Of a DNA stretch of 64,000 bases, positions 21,191 to 31,268 are shown piece after piece. The notes beneath the pieces are model-generated. The model was not told where the DNA came from. It did no database searches and worked only from the letters and a program-made list of their open reading frames with translations. Position 1 is the first letter of the stretch, and every line of letters starts with the position of its first letter. The stretch comes from Paenibacillus sp. JNUCC32 (lineage in GTDB: Bacteria; Bacillota; Bacilli; Paenibacillales; Paenibacillaceae), in the NCBI RefSeq assembly GCF_014863545.1, contig NZ_CP062260.1, positions 5,667,501 to 5,731,500 on the forward strand. Reading direction: 5' to 3'. Made by a program: the position numbers and the translations under genes.

Positions 21191-21317
21191 AGAGAGACCT
21201 ATACGCAAAGACTTCCGCAGGAGGTTTTTGTTTAAGATGATAGATCAAGCAGCGGGGGAGTACACCGTTTGGGGTGTAATCCCGAGGTTTTTTAAATAGA
21301 AAGAGGTGAAGGAAACG

Positions 21318-22694
21318 ATGTTTAGCGATACGATTGCAGCCATTTCTACGGCAGTCGGTGAAGGCGGCATCGCGATTATTCGCGTCAGCGGGCCGGACTC
21401 CGTTCGGGAAGTGGAGCGTATATTCAAAAGTAAAAACAAGCTAACGCAGGTGGAATCCCATACCGTTCATTATGGTCATATTGTGGATCCGAATACGGGG
21501 GAAAACCTGGAAGAGGTGCTCGTGACCGTAATGCGTGCCCCTCGTTCGTTCACGACCGAGGATGTCGTGGAGATCAGCGCCCATGGCGGCGTCATCTCCG
21601 TGAAGCGGGTCATGGACCTGCTGCTTCAATTAAACATCCGTTTGGCGGAGCCCGGAGAATTTACGAAACGGGCCTTCTTAAATGGCCGGATAGATTTGTC
21701 TCAGGCCGAGGCCGTCATGGACCTGATCCGTTCGAAATCGGACCGTGCCTTCTCCGTTGCCCTCAAGCAGGTCGAAGGTACGTTATCCCGCAAAATCAAC
21801 GAGCTGCGCCATACCCTGGTCGAAACGCTGGCCCATATCGAAGTGAATATCGATTATCCCGAGCATGACGTGGAGTCGCTCACCTCGGAATTCATTAAAG
21901 AGAAAAGCAAACTGGTGATGGGGGAAATCGATAAACTGCTCAAGACCGCGCAAGAAGGGAAAATTCTGCGGGAAGGGATTACGACTGCCATTGTCGGACG
22001 TCCTAACGTGGGCAAATCCTCGCTTCTGAACACGCTGGCCCAGGATAATCGGGCGATTGTCACGGATATACCGGGCACGACTCGCGATGTGATCGAGGAA
22101 TTTGTCACCATTAACAATATTCCGTTGAAGCTGCTGGATACCGCAGGCATTCGGGAGACGATGGATGTGGTGGAGCAGATCGGCGTGGAACGATCCAAGC
22201 ATGCGGTAAACGAGGCGGATCTCATTCTGCTCGTGCTGAATGCCAGCGAGCCGCTTCATCAGGATGAATTGGAATTGATGGAACAAATACGCGGTAGACA
22301 ATGCATTGTCATTATGAATAAAATGGACTTACCGTCTAATCTCGATCTGGACATTCTCCATCGGTATTATCCCGATGAATTGATCGTTCCGATGTCGGTG
22401 AAGGCGCAGGAGGGGATTGACCGGCTGGAAGAGGCGATATCGAACCTGTTCTTCAGCGGCCAGATTGAAGGCGGGGATTTGACTTATGTGAGCAACGTGC
22501 GGCATATCGCCTTGTTGAAGAAATCCAAGCAGTCCCTGCAGGATGCCTACGACGCGGCCGAACAGCTCATACCGATCGACATGATTCAAATCGATGTGAG
22601 AATGGCCTGGGAACAGTTAAGCGAGATCCTGGGCGAGGCGGTTGGCGATTCGCTCATCGATCAAATTTTTTCACAGTTTTGCTTGGGTAAATAA
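21318..22694 (+). CDS. mnmE: tRNA modification GTPase MnmE
   Basis: 458 aa (459 in B. subtilis). Works with MnmG to make the 5-carboxymethylaminomethyl group on wobble uridine 34 of some tRNAs. The N-terminal folate-binding domain starts [20 protein letters not shown]; the G domain (~220-375) has [20 protein letters not shown] and NKMD; the protein ends FCLGK, with the catalytic cysteine. The start is ATG 21318 since AGAGGTGA is at good spacing; an in-frame GTG four codons earlier overlaps that site. Confidence 0.97.
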   Translation: MFSDTIAAISTAVGEGGIAIIRVSGPDSVREVERIFKSKNKLTQVESHTVHYGHIVDPNTGENLEEVLVTVMRAPRSFTTEDVVEISAHGGVISVKRVMDLLLQLNIRLAEPGEFTKRAFLNGRIDLSQAEAVMDLIRSKSDRAFSVALKQVEGTLSRKINELRHTLVETLAHIEVNIDYPEHDVESLTSEFIKEKSKLVMGEIDKLLKTAQEGKILREGITTAIVGRPNVGKSSLLNTLAQDNRAIVTDIPGTTRDVIEEFVTINNIPLKLLDTAGIRETMDVVEQIGVERSKHAVNEADLILLVLNASEPLHQDELELMEQIRGRQCIVIMNKMDLPSNLDLDILHRYYPDELIVPMSVKAQEGIDRLEEAISNLFFSGQIEGGDLTYVSNVRHIALLKKSKQSLQDAYDAAEQLIPIDMIQIDVRMAWEQLSEILGEAVGDSLIDQIFSQFCLGK

Positions 22695-22803
22695 GCTTCA
22701 GGGCTTACTATATATAGTAGGAACAGTTCAACAATTTCAGGGATATCCGAGGTGGATGCCCCTTGATAACGTATATAACACAATAAGAACAGGAGGGTGA
22801 GCT

Positions 22804-24690
22804 ATGAGTTATATGGGTGGCACTTATGACGTGATTGTAGTCGGTGCGGGCCATGCCGGTTGCGAGGCTGCACTGGCGTCCGCGCGTATGGGTGCTGAAA
22901 CGTTGATGGTTACCATCAACCTGGATATGGTTGCTTTTATGCCTTGTAACCCGTCCATTGGAGGTCCTGCCAAAGGACATGTCGTACGCGAAATCGACGC
23001 GCTGGGCGGAGAAATGGGCCGCAATATCGATAAAACCTTCATTCAAATGCGCATGTTGAATACGGGTAAAGGTCCGGCCGTCCACGCGCTGCGCGCTCAA
23101 GCGGACAAGTTTTCTTATCAGCATACGATGAAAGAAACGATGGAGAAGGAAGAGAAGCTTACCCTTCGTCAGGGTATGGTGGATCAGCTCATCGTGGAGG
23201 ATGGCGTGTGCGTGGGGATCGTGACGCAGACAGGTACGGAATATCGCGCGAAAGCCGTTGTGCTGACAACCGGTACGTATTTGCGCGGTAAAGTCATTAT
23301 GGGCGAACTCATGTATGAGAGCGGTCCGAACAATCAACAGCCTTCGGTAAAACTTGCGCATAACCTGCGCGAGCTTGGATTCGATCTTGTTCGCTTCAAA
23401 ACAGGCACGCCGCCGCGGGTGCATAAGGATACGATTGATTTCTCCAAGACCGAAATTCAGCCTGGGGATGAGAAGCCTAAGTTCTTCTCTTACGAAACGA
23501 AATCCTCCGACAATGAGCAGCTTCCTTGCTGGTTGACGTATACGTCGGTGGATACGCATAAGATCATCAATGACAACCTTCATCGCGCGCCGATGTTCTC
23601 TGGCGTTATAGAAGGAACGGGTCCGCGTTATTGCCCGTCCATTGAGGACAAGATCGTTCGTTTTGCCGACAAGCCGAAACATCAGATTTTCCTGGAGCCT
23701 GAAGGTAAAAATACAAAAGAATACTACGTGCAAGGTCTATCCACCAGCATGCCTGAGGATGTTCAGCTTGCGGTGCTTCGTTCCATTCCTGGAATGGAGA
23801 AGGTAGAAATGATGCGTAACGGTTATGCGATTGAGTATGATGCCATGGTGCCGACGCAGCTGTGGCCATCTCTGGAAACCAAGAAGCTGCCGGGCCTGTT
23901 CACGGCCGGTCAGATCAATGGTACCTCGGGATATGAAGAGGCGGCAGGCCAAGGTATTATGGCTGGAATCAATGCGGCACGTAAAGTGCAGGGCAAAGAG
24001 CCAGTCATTCTGGATCGCTCCCAGGGTTATATTGGAGTGCTGATCGATGACCTGGTGACTAAAGGGACTAACGAGCCTTATCGTTTGCTCACCTCCCGTG
24101 CAGAATACCGTCTGCTGCTCCGTCATGACAATGCCGATCTGCGACTTACCGAAATCGGTCATGACATCGGACTGATCTCGGAAGAGCGTTATGCCAAATT
24201 CGTGCTGAAGAAGCAGCTCGTTGAGCAGGAGATCGAACGTCTTCGTCAAACGAAGGTGAAGCCGGTTGAGGTGAATGCGATGCTGGAAGCCGCCGGGTCA
24301 GCACCGATCGTGGACGGAAGCAATATGCTGACCATTTTGCGTCGTCCGGAGATTACGTTTGCCATGGTTGAGTCGCTCTCGCCGTCTCCTTACGAGCTGG
24401 ATGAGGAAATGAAGGAGCAAGTCGAAATTCAAATCAAATATGCGGGTTATATTGAGAAACAGCTGGGACATGTGGAAAAGCTGCAGAAGATGGAGAAGAA
24501 ACGCATTCCGGAGGATATCGTTTACGACGAGATCAACGGACTGGCCATGGAGGCTCGGCAGAAGCTGAACAAAATCCGTCCGATTTCCATCGGCCAGGCA
24601 TCGCGCATTGCCGGCGTAACGCCAGCGGATATTTCGATACTTCTCGTTTATCTGGAGCATTATAACCGTGTAACCGCAGCGAAAGGATAA
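22804..24690 (+). CDS. mnmG: tRNA uridine-5-carboxymethylaminomethyl modification enzyme MnmG
   Basis: 628 aa. FAD-binding partner of MnmE. The dinucleotide-binding motif [14 protein letters not shown] is at ~12-25, followed by [22 protein letters not shown], split here as [11 protein letters not shown] and [10 protein letters not shown]. The second signature [20 protein letters not shown] is present (~370). The start ATG has AGGAGGGTGAG upstream. The C-terminal helical domain that binds MnmE is complete. rsmG follows after 7 bp. Confidence 0.97.
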   Translation: MSYMGGTYDVIVVGAGHAGCEAALASARMGAETLMVTINLDMVAFMPCNPSIGGPAKGHVVREIDALGGEMGRNIDKTFIQMRMLNTGKGPAVHALRAQADKFSYQHTMKETMEKEEKLTLRQGMVDQLIVEDGVCVGIVTQTGTEYRAKAVVLTTGTYLRGKVIMGELMYESGPNNQQPSVKLAHNLRELGFDLVRFKTGTPPRVHKDTIDFSKTEIQPGDEKPKFFSYETKSSDNEQLPCWLTYTSVDTHKIINDNLHRAPMFSGVIEGTGPRYCPSIEDKIVRFADKPKHQIFLEPEGKNTKEYYVQGLSTSMPEDVQLAVLRSIPGMEKVEMMRNGYAIEYDAMVPTQLWPSLETKKLPGLFTAGQINGTSGYEEAAGQGIMAGINAARKVQGKEPVILDRSQGYIGVLIDDLVTKGTNEPYRLLTSRAEYRLLLRHDNADLRLTEIGHDIGLISEERYAKFVLKKQLVEQEIERLRQTKVKPVEVNAMLEAAGSAPIVDGSNMLTILRRPEITFAMVESLSPSPYELDEEMKEQVEIQIKYAGYIEKQLGHVEKLQKMEKKRIPEDIVYDEINGLAMEARQKLNKIRPISIGQASRIAGVTPADISILLVYLEHYNRVTAAKG

Positions 24691-24697
24691 GGAATGA

Positions 24698-25420
24698 ATG
24701 GACGACATTCAGAAAGCTTTTGTTGACCGGCTCGGCGAGCACGGGATCACGATTGACGAGAAACAGCTTCATCAGTTTGAGATGTATTACGAAGTGCTGG
24801 TGGAATGGAATGAGAAAATGAATTTAACCGGGATAACCGAACGGGAGCAGGTTTATACGAAGCATTTTTATGATTCGATTACGCTTGCCTTTTACGTGGA
24901 TATGAACAAGATCGCCAATCTGGCGGATATCGGATCAGGTGCCGGCTTCCCGGGAATTCCGTTAAAAATCTGTTTTCCCCATCTCAAGCTGACGATTGTA
25001 GATTCGCTGAATAAACGAATTACGTTTCTGAAGCATGTTGCGGATACCCTCGGACTGTCCGGGGTTGAGCTGATCCATGGGCGCGCGGAAGAGGTTGCCC
25101 GCAAACATGGGTACCGTGACGGGTTCGACCTGGTCACGGCAAGAGCGGTAGCTCGAATGGCTGTATTGAATGAGTTCTGCCTGCCTTTCACGAAGGTAGG
25201 GGGACAATTCGCGGCGATGAAGGGCAGTGACCCTACGGAAGAAGTGAAGGAGGCGGCCCGCAGTTTGAAAGAGCTGAGAGGGGCGTTGAACAAGGTTCAT
25301 TCGTTCTCTTTGCCTGTAGAGGAATCTGGCCGGCATATTGTGGTGATCGATAAAAAGGGAGCCACGCCTTCCAAGTATCCCCGTAAGGCGGGTACGGCCA
25401 GCAAAACGCCGATCGTGTAA
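24698..25420 (+). CDS. rsmG: 16S rRNA (guanine-N7)-methyltransferase RsmG
   Basis: 240 aa (239 in B. subtilis). Methylates N7 of G527 (E. coli numbering) in 16S rRNA using S-adenosylmethionine. Motif I is LADIGSGAGFPGIPLKI (~70), and VTARAVARM marks the later family motif. Start ATG 24698 with AAGGA upstream; ATG four bases before it is out of frame. Same transcript as mnmG. Confidence 0.95.
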   Translation: MDDIQKAFVDRLGEHGITIDEKQLHQFEMYYEVLVEWNEKMNLTGITEREQVYTKHFYDSITLAFYVDMNKIANLADIGSGAGFPGIPLKICFPHLKLTIVDSLNKRITFLKHVADTLGLSGVELIHGRAEEVARKHGYRDGFDLVTARAVARMAVLNEFCLPFTKVGGQFAAMKGSDPTEEVKEAARSLKELRGALNKVHSFSLPVEESGRHIVVIDKKGATPSKYPRKAGTASKTPIV

Positions 25421-25456
25421 GCGAAAGCGACTTCGGAAATGAGATGCGAACGGATT

Positions 25457-25497
25457 AAAGAGGAGGACTCTTATAAGAGTCCTCCTCTTTTTTTATT
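25457..25497 (+). terminator. rsmG terminator
   Basis: A near-perfect long palindrome, AAAGAGGAGGACTCTTA with its reverse complement, followed by seven T. Confidence 0.9.
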
Positions 25498-26130
25498 TAC
25501 TGTATTATTGATGAAGAGAGGGCATGTTAGTGAACTTGATGCATTCATTCATCCTTATATGGAGTAATATCGTGAGGCTCTCACTTTATTTCCGGGTGTT
25601 TAGTCGGCTGAGTGTCATTCGTTGGGTAGCGAAAGGCTGAGTTCGGAAATGTGTTGTTTCTAAAACAGTTGTAACACATTGGCTACTAAGCATTTGTCCC
25701 TTGGATATATCTGTTAAGCTTTGAATGTTTCACGTGAAACATTTCAAATGTTTGAGGTGCGTTGAATAAATGATATCTATTATTATATTAGGATTATATT
25801 TCCTGTTAGAGTTGTGATCTGCGCCAAGATATTTCTTAAGGAATAAGTTAGGTGGAACTCTCTTGAATGAAAGCTTCCCATTTTATTAATCGTTTAAGAG
25901 AGAGTCGATTGCTTTCTTAGCAGATGAGGATAGAAGCGAGTTCTTGAATTGGCAAATCCCACAATTATTATTGATGCTGTGATCATAGATAAGGCTATGG
26001 AAGGGGAGATGCGGTTCAAGAGCATCATTTTGACGGATAAACTTTGGAACTGTGCACAAATCCTGTATAAAGCAAGCGAGAAATGCAGGAAAAAAGGTGA
26101 TATTGGAGAATAGAGTTATAGGACAAAAAG
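25498..26130. other. noncoding stretch between rsmG and noc containing parS
   Basis: About 630 bp with no convincing reading frame on either strand. Apart from the parS site at 25726 I see only AT-rich, low-complexity spacer. A candidate small RNA begins at the right end. Confidence 0.6.
25726..25741. promoter_or_regulatory. parS site
   Basis: TGTTTCACGTGAAACA, a perfect 16-bp palindrome that fits the Bacillus parS consensus TGTTNCACGTGAAACA. It is a nucleation site for Spo0J/ParB, encoded 3 kb to the right. Confidence 0.95.
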
Positions 26131-26282
26131 TGGTAGAATAGAATCGTAGTATCCATTTGAGCTGGCGGGCCCTATTGCCCGATCCTTGAAGGGATGAAAG
26201 AGTATAAATCCTGGTTTGGTGACTTTTCCATCCTTGCTTCGTGCAGTCAACAACCTTCGATTGTTGTGACTGCTGTTTTTTG
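26131..26282 (+). ncRNA. candidate small RNA with its own promoter and terminator
   Basis: An extended -10 (TGGTAGAAT, 26131-26139) is followed by three hairpins: CGGGC/GCCCG (26166-26181); a 12-position helix with one A-C mismatch, GGATGAAAGAGT (26192-26203) with ACTTTTCCATCC (26222-26233); and GCAGTCAACAAC with GTTGTGACTGC, followed by six T. No reading frame fits it. noc starts 390 bp further on. I do not recognise a known RNA family. Confidence 0.55.
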
Positions 26283-26675
26283 GAAGTGCCAGGTTAACCC
26301 AAGGGGGTTCTTGGCCTCATACGAAGTAGAACAAAATATATACCGCTTGTGAGATATCGATTGATAGTAAACATCATGATATTGCCTCCTGATCTATCTC
26401 TCAAGAAGCAACCGCTTCATGCAGCGGGTTCGATCAGAGAAAACACGGCTATGACACAGACGTTTTTCTCTAATCAGCATGAAATCTGTTTTTGCAGGGA
26501 AATGCCTGACATCACAATGATTGCCAGCACCGTAACAACTTAAATGACTAGTTCTACATGGTGGCTGGAACGATCCGTGTATGCTTCACATTGTGGTTGT
26601 TCAATCGTTTAACCGATTCCGGGATAAACCGGAGGCTTATCCGTGCTATCATGAAATTAGGTGGTAATATACGGA
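26283..26675. other. noncoding stretch upstream of noc with an inverted repeat
   Basis: A long imperfect inverted repeat lies at 26432-26475: GATCAGAGAAAACACG against CGTTTTTCTCTAATC. It lacks a T run. A short 64-codon frame crosses it but has no ribosome site. The noc promoter should be in this part; I cannot point to one. Confidence 0.4.
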
Positions 26676-27494
26676 ATGAAAGAACAATTTTCGAGATTGT
26701 TTGGCTTAGCGGCAGAGCGGAACCAAGGGGATGAAGTGAAACAAATCCCGGTAAACGAGGTTGTCAGCAGCCCATACCAGCCACGGACGATTTTTGATGA
26801 CGAGAAGATTGATGAGCTGCTTCAGACGATTAAAACCCATGGAGTTATTCAGCCTATCGTCGTTCGCGTTCGAAATGGCGTGTATGAGATCATTGCAGGG
26901 GAACGCCGCTGGCGTGCGGTTAAGAAGCTGGGTCTGGACACGATTCCGGCCATTGTTCGGGAGTTCAACGATTCACAAGCAGCCTCCATTGCGTTAATCG
27001 AGAATCTGCAGCGTGAAGGTCTTACCTCGATTGAAGAGGCAGTAGCTTACCAGAAGTTGATCGATCTTCACCAATTAACGCAGGAGAGCTTGGCACAGCG
27101 ACTAGGCAAAAGCCAGTCCACGATTGCAAACAAGATTCGTTTGCTGCAGCTGCCGGAAGCGGCCAAAGTGGCTTTGATGGAACGCAAGGTCACTGAGCGT
27201 CATGCGCGTGCACTGCTTTCCTTGGATAATGAAGAAACCCAGCTTAAAGTGCTGGACGAAATCATTACCAAAGAACTGAATGTGAAACAGACGGAAGCAC
27301 GTATCGCCTTTTATAAAGAAGTAACGACAATGAAGAAGGCCAAGCGCATATCGTATAGTAAGGATGTTCGCCTGGCCCTGAATACGATTCGTCAATCGAT
27401 TGATATGGTATCCGGTTCCGGGATGGCGATCAAAACAACGGAGAATGATCACGATGATCACTATGAAATCGTTATAAAAATACCTAAACGTTAA
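26676..27494 (+). CDS. noc: Nucleoid occlusion protein Noc (ParB family)
   Basis: 272 aa. A ParB-like protein that binds its own sites over the chromosome and keeps the division septum off the nucleoid. The N-terminus [11 protein letters not shown] matches the membrane-targeting amphipathic helix of Noc; [23 protein letters not shown] and a helix-turn-helix around [19 protein letters not shown] follow. Start ATG 26676; an in-frame GTG five codons earlier is less likely because it would spoil the N-terminal helix. Place between rsmG and soj is that of noc in Bacillus. Confidence 0.93.
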   Translation: MKEQFSRLFGLAAERNQGDEVKQIPVNEVVSSPYQPRTIFDDEKIDELLQTIKTHGVIQPIVVRVRNGVYEIIAGERRWRAVKKLGLDTIPAIVREFNDSQAASIALIENLQREGLTSIEEAVAYQKLIDLHQLTQESLAQRLGKSQSTIANKIRLLQLPEAAKVALMERKVTERHARALLSLDNEETQLKVLDEIITKELNVKQTEARIAFYKEVTTMKKAKRISYSKDVRLALNTIRQSIDMVSGSGMAIKTTENDHDDHYEIVIKIPKR

Positions 27495-27505
27495 GATATG
27501 GTGTG

Positions 27506-27532
27506 AAGCGGTATGCATCGTACCGCTTTTTC
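27506..27532 (+). terminator. noc terminator
   Basis: AAGCGGTA pairs with TACCGCTT, followed by a short T run. Confidence 0.75.
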
Positions 27533-27651
27533 TGTTGATCAAGAGATCAAGATTCTCTGCAGCAGCGATATCTTTGCTTATTAGGTTTTATGCTGCAGAT
27601 GAGAAATATGTAATTTTATTACTCATTATCATCGAGCGCTATATCCAGGGC

Positions 27652-27707
27652 ATCCCGTATTTTACGGGATCGTTCACATATTACATATACAGCCTTTCGC
27701 TGTATAT
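27652..27707. repeat. two perfect small inverted repeats in the soj leader
   Basis: ATCCCGTA-TTT-TACGGGAT (27652-27670) and ATATACAGC-CTTTC-GCTGTATAT (27685-27707). They lie 50-105 bp before the soj start; either RNA hairpins or operators. Confidence 0.5.
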
Positions 27708-27756
27708 CATCTATTGCGACTACTTAGAAGAGTCTTCCTACATTGAGGTGAAATGA

Positions 27757-28518
27757 GTGTCAAAGATAATTGCCATAGCAAATCAAAAGGGCGGTGTCGG
27801 CAAAACGACGACTTCCGTCAATCTGGGAGCTGGATTGGCTTCGCTAGGCAAACGGGTGCTTTTGGTGGATATAGACCCCCAAGGTAACACAACGAGTGGG
27901 GTTGGCATTAACAAAGCCGATGTTGCAAATTGCATTTACGATATTATCATCAATGAAGTACACCCGAAGGACGCCATCTGTGGGACTAATATCGAAGGTT
28001 TGGACATCATTCCGGCCACCATTCAATTGGCTGGCGCCGAGATTGAGCTTGTTCCAACGATTTCTCGTGAAGTACGATTGAAGAAATCACTCCAATTAGT
28101 CAAACCCCAGTATGATTATATTTTGATTGATTGTCCTCCATCGCTTGGCATTTTAACGATCAATTCATTGACCGCGGCCGATTCGGTTATCATCCCGATT
28201 CAATGTGAATATTACGCATTGGAAGGTTTGAGTCAGCTGCTGAATACGGTTCGCCTCGTTCAGAAGCATCTGAATACATCACTCAAGATAGAAGGCGTAT
28301 TGCTGACGATGCTGGATGCGCGTACGAATCTGGGCATTCAGGTGATTGAAGAAGTGAAGAAGTATTTTCAGGAAAAAGTGTACAAAACGATTATCCCGAG
28401 AAATATTCGTTTGAGTGAGGCACCGTCTCATGGGCAGTCGATCATTACGTATGATCCCCGTTCAAAGGGAGCGGAAGTATACTTGGAGCTGGCAAAGGAA
28501 GTGATCTCTTATGAGTAA
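27757..28518 (+). CDS. soj: Chromosome partitioning ATPase Soj (ParA)
   Basis: 253 aa (as in B. subtilis). A ParA/MinD-type ATPase that binds DNA as an ATP dimer, works with Spo0J on origin segregation and regulates DnaA. The deviant Walker A is KGGVGKTTTSVNLG (~10-23) and the switch motif is DPQGNTTSG; LIDCPPSLG is Walker B. The start is GTG 27757 with GAGGTG 7 bp upstream. It overlaps spo0J by 8 bp, so the two are coupled. Confidence 0.97.
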   Translation: MSKIIAIANQKGGVGKTTTSVNLGAGLASLGKRVLLVDIDPQGNTTSGVGINKADVANCIYDIIINEVHPKDAICGTNIEGLDIIPATIQLAGAEIELVPTISREVRLKKSLQLVKPQYDYILIDCPPSLGILTINSLTAADSVIIPIQCEYYALEGLSQLLNTVRLVQKHLNTSLKIEGVLLTMLDARTNLGIQVIEEVKKYFQEKVYKTIIPRNIRLSEAPSHGQSIITYDPRSKGAEVYLELAKEVISYE

Positions 28519-29350
28519 ACGTTTGGGAAAAGGGCTGGATGCGCTGATTCCATCTTTGTCTATTCATGATGATGACAAGGTAGTGGAAATTCCGCTCAGT
28601 CAATTGCGAGCGAATCCGTATCAGCCGCGAAAGACTTTTAACGATGAGGCAATCCAGGAGCTGGCGGAATCGATCCGTCAGCATGGTGTGATTCAACCGA
28701 TTATTGTCCGCAGCGTGCTGAAGGGCTATGAGATTATTGCCGGGGAGCGAAGATTCCGGGCATCCCAATATTGTGGCAAAGCAACGATACCGGCGGTGGT
28801 TCGTTCCTTCAGCGACCAACAAGTAATGGAGATTGCCCTCATTGAGAACTTGCAGCGCGAGAATCTGAACGCCATGGAGATTGCGGTAGCTTATCAAGGG
28901 CTTATGGAACAATTTTCCTTAACCCAAGAAGAGTTGTCATTGAAGGTCGGTAAATCTCGTTCCCATATCGCTAACTTTTTGCGATTGCTTTCGTTACCAG
29001 AAGAAGTGAAGGAAAATGTTTCACGTGGAACATTGTCGATGGGACATGCTAGAGCGATCGTGGGAATTAAGGATCCGATTCTTGTTAAACAGCTGGCGAA
29101 ACAATGCGTGGAGCAGGAATGGAGTGTCCGCGAATTGGAGGAAGCGGTTAAGAATCTGGACCGCAAACCAGCGGATAAAGCGAAGCCTAAGGTCAAGAAT
29201 CGCGATCCTTATATCGATCATCTGGAAGAGGATCTTAGAGAACGATTTAAAACGACCGTCAAAATTAAGCACAATAAGGATAAAGGGAAGATTGAGCTTA
29301 ATTATTATAGCAAGCAGGATTTGGAACGATTGTTGGAACTTCTTCAATAA
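28511..29350 (+). CDS. spo0J: Chromosome partitioning protein Spo0J (ParB)
   Basis: 279 aa. A CTP-dependent DNA clamp that loads at parS, spreads and recruits SMC. Motifs: NPYQPRKTF, the CTP-binding GERRFRAS, and the helix-turn-helix around LSLKVGKSRSHIANFLRLL; a dimerisation domain is at the C-terminus. The gene carries a parS site inside its coding sequence (29017-29032), as in B. subtilis. Overlaps soj by 8 bp. Confidence 0.97.
   Translation: MSKRLGKGLDALIPSLSIHDDDKVVEIPLSQLRANPYQPRKTFNDEAIQELAESIRQHGVIQPIIVRSVLKGYEIIAGERRFRASQYCGKATIPAVVRSFSDQQVMEIALIENLQRENLNAMEIAVAYQGLMEQFSLTQEELSLKVGKSRSHIANFLRLLSLPEEVKENVSRGTLSMGHARAIVGIKDPILVKQLAKQCVEQEWSVRELEEAVKNLDRKPADKAKPKVKNRDPYIDHLEEDLRERFKTTVKIKHNKDKGKIELNYYSKQDLERLLELLQ
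29017..29032. promoter_or_regulatory. parS site inside spo0J
   Basis: TGTTTCACGTGGAACA; its reverse complement TGTTCCACGTGAAACA is exactly the B. subtilis parS sequence in the same gene. Confidence 0.95.
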
Positions 29351-29417
29351 GAGCAGGCTTGGTATCTGAAGACTCCGTTGATGAGTGGCTGGTTAAAGAG
29401 TGAGTTTGATTAAAACC

Positions 29418-29464
29418 AAAGACATGTCGACGTTCCTGAAAGGGAATGAGATATGTCTTTATTT
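29418..29464 (+). terminator. spo0J terminator
   Basis: AAAGACATGTC pairs with GATATGTCTTT with one mismatch, with an inner TTCC/GGAA stem, followed by ATTT. Confidence 0.65.
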
Positions 29465-29562
29465 AACTAAACGTGAGGCGTCTCATTTGGCGGCGGAAGT
29501 TGAAGATGCTTGAATGTGTATTGTAAAGGGAAAATACTACGGAAAAATGAAGGGGAAACATC

Positions 29563-30711
29563 ATGGACCCGATCGTTTATCTGGATCATGCCGCCACTTC
29601 GTGGCCCAAGCCTCCTGAAGTGTTTGAGGCGATGAAGAGGGCCATGGAAGAGGCGGCTGCAAACCCGGGACGAGGCAGTCACCGAATGGCGGTGAAGGCA
29701 TCCCGAGTCCTTTATGGGACTCGGAAGACGCTGGCAGATTTGTTTGGGGTGAAGAACCCCAACGATATTGCGTTGACATCGAATACGACCGAAGCACTTA
29801 ATTTAGCCATCAAAGGGTGTTTGCGTGAAGGCGATCATGTCATTGCGACGATGATTGAGCATAATTCTGTGCGTAGGCCGCTTGAATATTTGAAACGCAC
29901 CCGGGGGATACAAGTAGACTATGTTCCCGTTGATGAGGAAGGTCAGCTTGATCTGCAACTAATCGAGGGGGCCTTTCGTTCTAATACCAGGCTTGTTGTG
30001 TGCAGTCATAGTTCCAATCTGCTTGGTTCCATTATTCCACTTGTTGAGATAGGAGAACTGGCGAAGAAGAAAGGGGCTATACTGCTAGTGGATGCTGCCC
30101 AAAGTGCCGGTATGCTGGATATTCATGTGGAGAAGATGCACGTGGGTATGCTGGCGTTTCCCGGGCATAAAGGGCTTCTGGGGCCACAAGGAACAGGGGG
30201 GCTGTATATCTCGCCTGATATTGATCTGGAACCATTGCTGCATGGAGGTACCGGCAGTCAATCGGAGGCTATTGAACAGCCGACGGTGCGTCCGGATCGA
30301 TATGAGGCAGGAACGCCGAATACGATTGGATATGCGGGATTGCAAGCGGGTGTGCAGAAGGTGCTTGAATGGACACAGCAGCATATTTACCGGCATGAAT
30401 GGGAGTTAACGCAATATATGATGGAGGGCCTGCAAGAGGTGAGAGGCCTTCGTTTACTCGGTCCTGCTCTTGGAAAAGAACGGACAGGCATCGTGGCTTT
30501 TGTGTCTGAAAAATTCGACGCGTCCGAAATAGCCTTTCGACTGGACCGGGAATATGGGATTGCCGTGCGTGCCGGTTATCATTGTACACCGCTTGCCCAT
30601 ATGGCATCAGGAACGGAACATACGGGTGCAGTCAGAGCGAGCGTTGGAATTTCTACGAGCCGTGACGAAATCGAATTCATGCGAAAAGCGATCAAGGAAA
30701 TTCACAGTTAA
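29563..30711 (+). CDS. Aminotransferase class V / cysteine desulfurase family protein
   Basis: 382 aa. A PLP enzyme of the SufS/CsdB-like fold. It begins YLDHAATSWPKPPEV, has the cofactor lysine Lys203 in FPGHKGLLGPQG, and Cys341 in AGYHCTPLAHM, the position of the catalytic cysteine that takes sulfur from cysteine. No scaffold gene (sufU, iscU) is next to it, so the sulfur acceptor is unknown. Start ATG 29563 with AAGGGGAAAC upstream. It follows spo0J with its own upstream space of about 100 bp. Confidence 0.88.
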   Translation: MDPIVYLDHAATSWPKPPEVFEAMKRAMEEAAANPGRGSHRMAVKASRVLYGTRKTLADLFGVKNPNDIALTSNTTEALNLAIKGCLREGDHVIATMIEHNSVRRPLEYLKRTRGIQVDYVPVDEEGQLDLQLIEGAFRSNTRLVVCSHSSNLLGSIIPLVEIGELAKKKGAILLVDAAQSAGMLDIHVEKMHVGMLAFPGHKGLLGPQGTGGLYISPDIDLEPLLHGGTGSQSEAIEQPTVRPDRYEAGTPNTIGYAGLQAGVQKVLEWTQQHIYRHEWELTQYMMEGLQEVRGLRLLGPALGKERTGIVAFVSEKFDASEIAFRLDREYGIAVRAGYHCTPLAHMASGTEHTGAVRASVGISTSRDEIEFMRKAIKEIHS

Positions 30712-30749
30712 ACAAACAGATCAAGATGGAGAAGAGGAAGGAAGAAAGC

Positions 30750-31268
30750 ATGTCTGAATTAAATGAATTGATCATGGAGCAGCTTCATTGGTTTGTCGTC
30801 GGAATGGTCATGATCATCTTGATCTTATGGATAACCTTAATTGTTCAAGGGGCAAAATTGCGCAAGATGAAGCGCAGATACGATGCGATGATGGCAGGCA
30901 GCGGGGTAGAAGATATCGAATCGCTGCTGGTCCAATTGAAAATCCAAATGGATGAAATTGAAGAAGGGCATGCCAGTCATCAAAAAATGCTGGATTCCAT
31001 CAACGGCAGCTTGAAAGGAATGAAATCCAAAGTTGGCATCGTCAGATATAATGCATTTGGCGAGCGGGGGAACGAAATGAGCTTCTCCCTGGCTATCCTG
31101 AGTGAGGAGGAGGAAGGAATCGTTCTGACCGGTCTGCATAACCGGGAGAGCTCCTATGTGTACGCCAAACCATTGAAGGATGGGCAATCCAAATATCCAT
31201 TGTCTCCGGAAGAAAAAGAGGCCGTTACTCTTGCGCTGCAAGAAGGGAAGAACGGTTCCACTCTTTGA
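30750..31268 (+). CDS. DUF4446 family membrane-anchored protein
   Basis: 172 aa. One membrane segment (~12-32, WFVVGMVMIILILWITLIV), a coiled-coil stretch (~33-85), then a conserved soluble core with GIVRYNAFGERGNEMSFSLA, typical of DUF4446, found near spo0J in many Firmicutes. Role unknown. Start ATG 30750, with GGAAGGAAG upstream. Its 3' end overlaps the convergent yyaC gene by 44 bp. Confidence 0.8.
   Translation: MSELNELIMEQLHWFVVGMVMIILILWITLIVQGAKLRKMKRRYDAMMAGSGVEDIESLLVQLKIQMDEIEEGHASHQKMLDSINGSLKGMKSKVGIVRYNAFGERGNEMSFSLAILSEEEEGIVLTGLHNRESSYVYAKPLKDGQSKYPLSPEEKEAVTLALQEGKNGSTL

Noticed and set aside
24946..24959. CTTCCCGGGAATT-like sequence as a Noc binding site in rsmG
   Set aside because: About three mismatches to the ATTTCCCGGGAAAT consensus; too weak and within a conserved coding motif.
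26349..26543. 64-codon plus-strand frame upstream of noc
   Set aside because: No ribosome site, no family resemblance, and it crosses an inverted repeat.
27535..27756. 73-codon frame between noc and soj, rich in Ile/Tyr
   Set aside because: No ribosome site; it overlaps the noc terminator and two palindromes, and composition follows AT-rich spacer.
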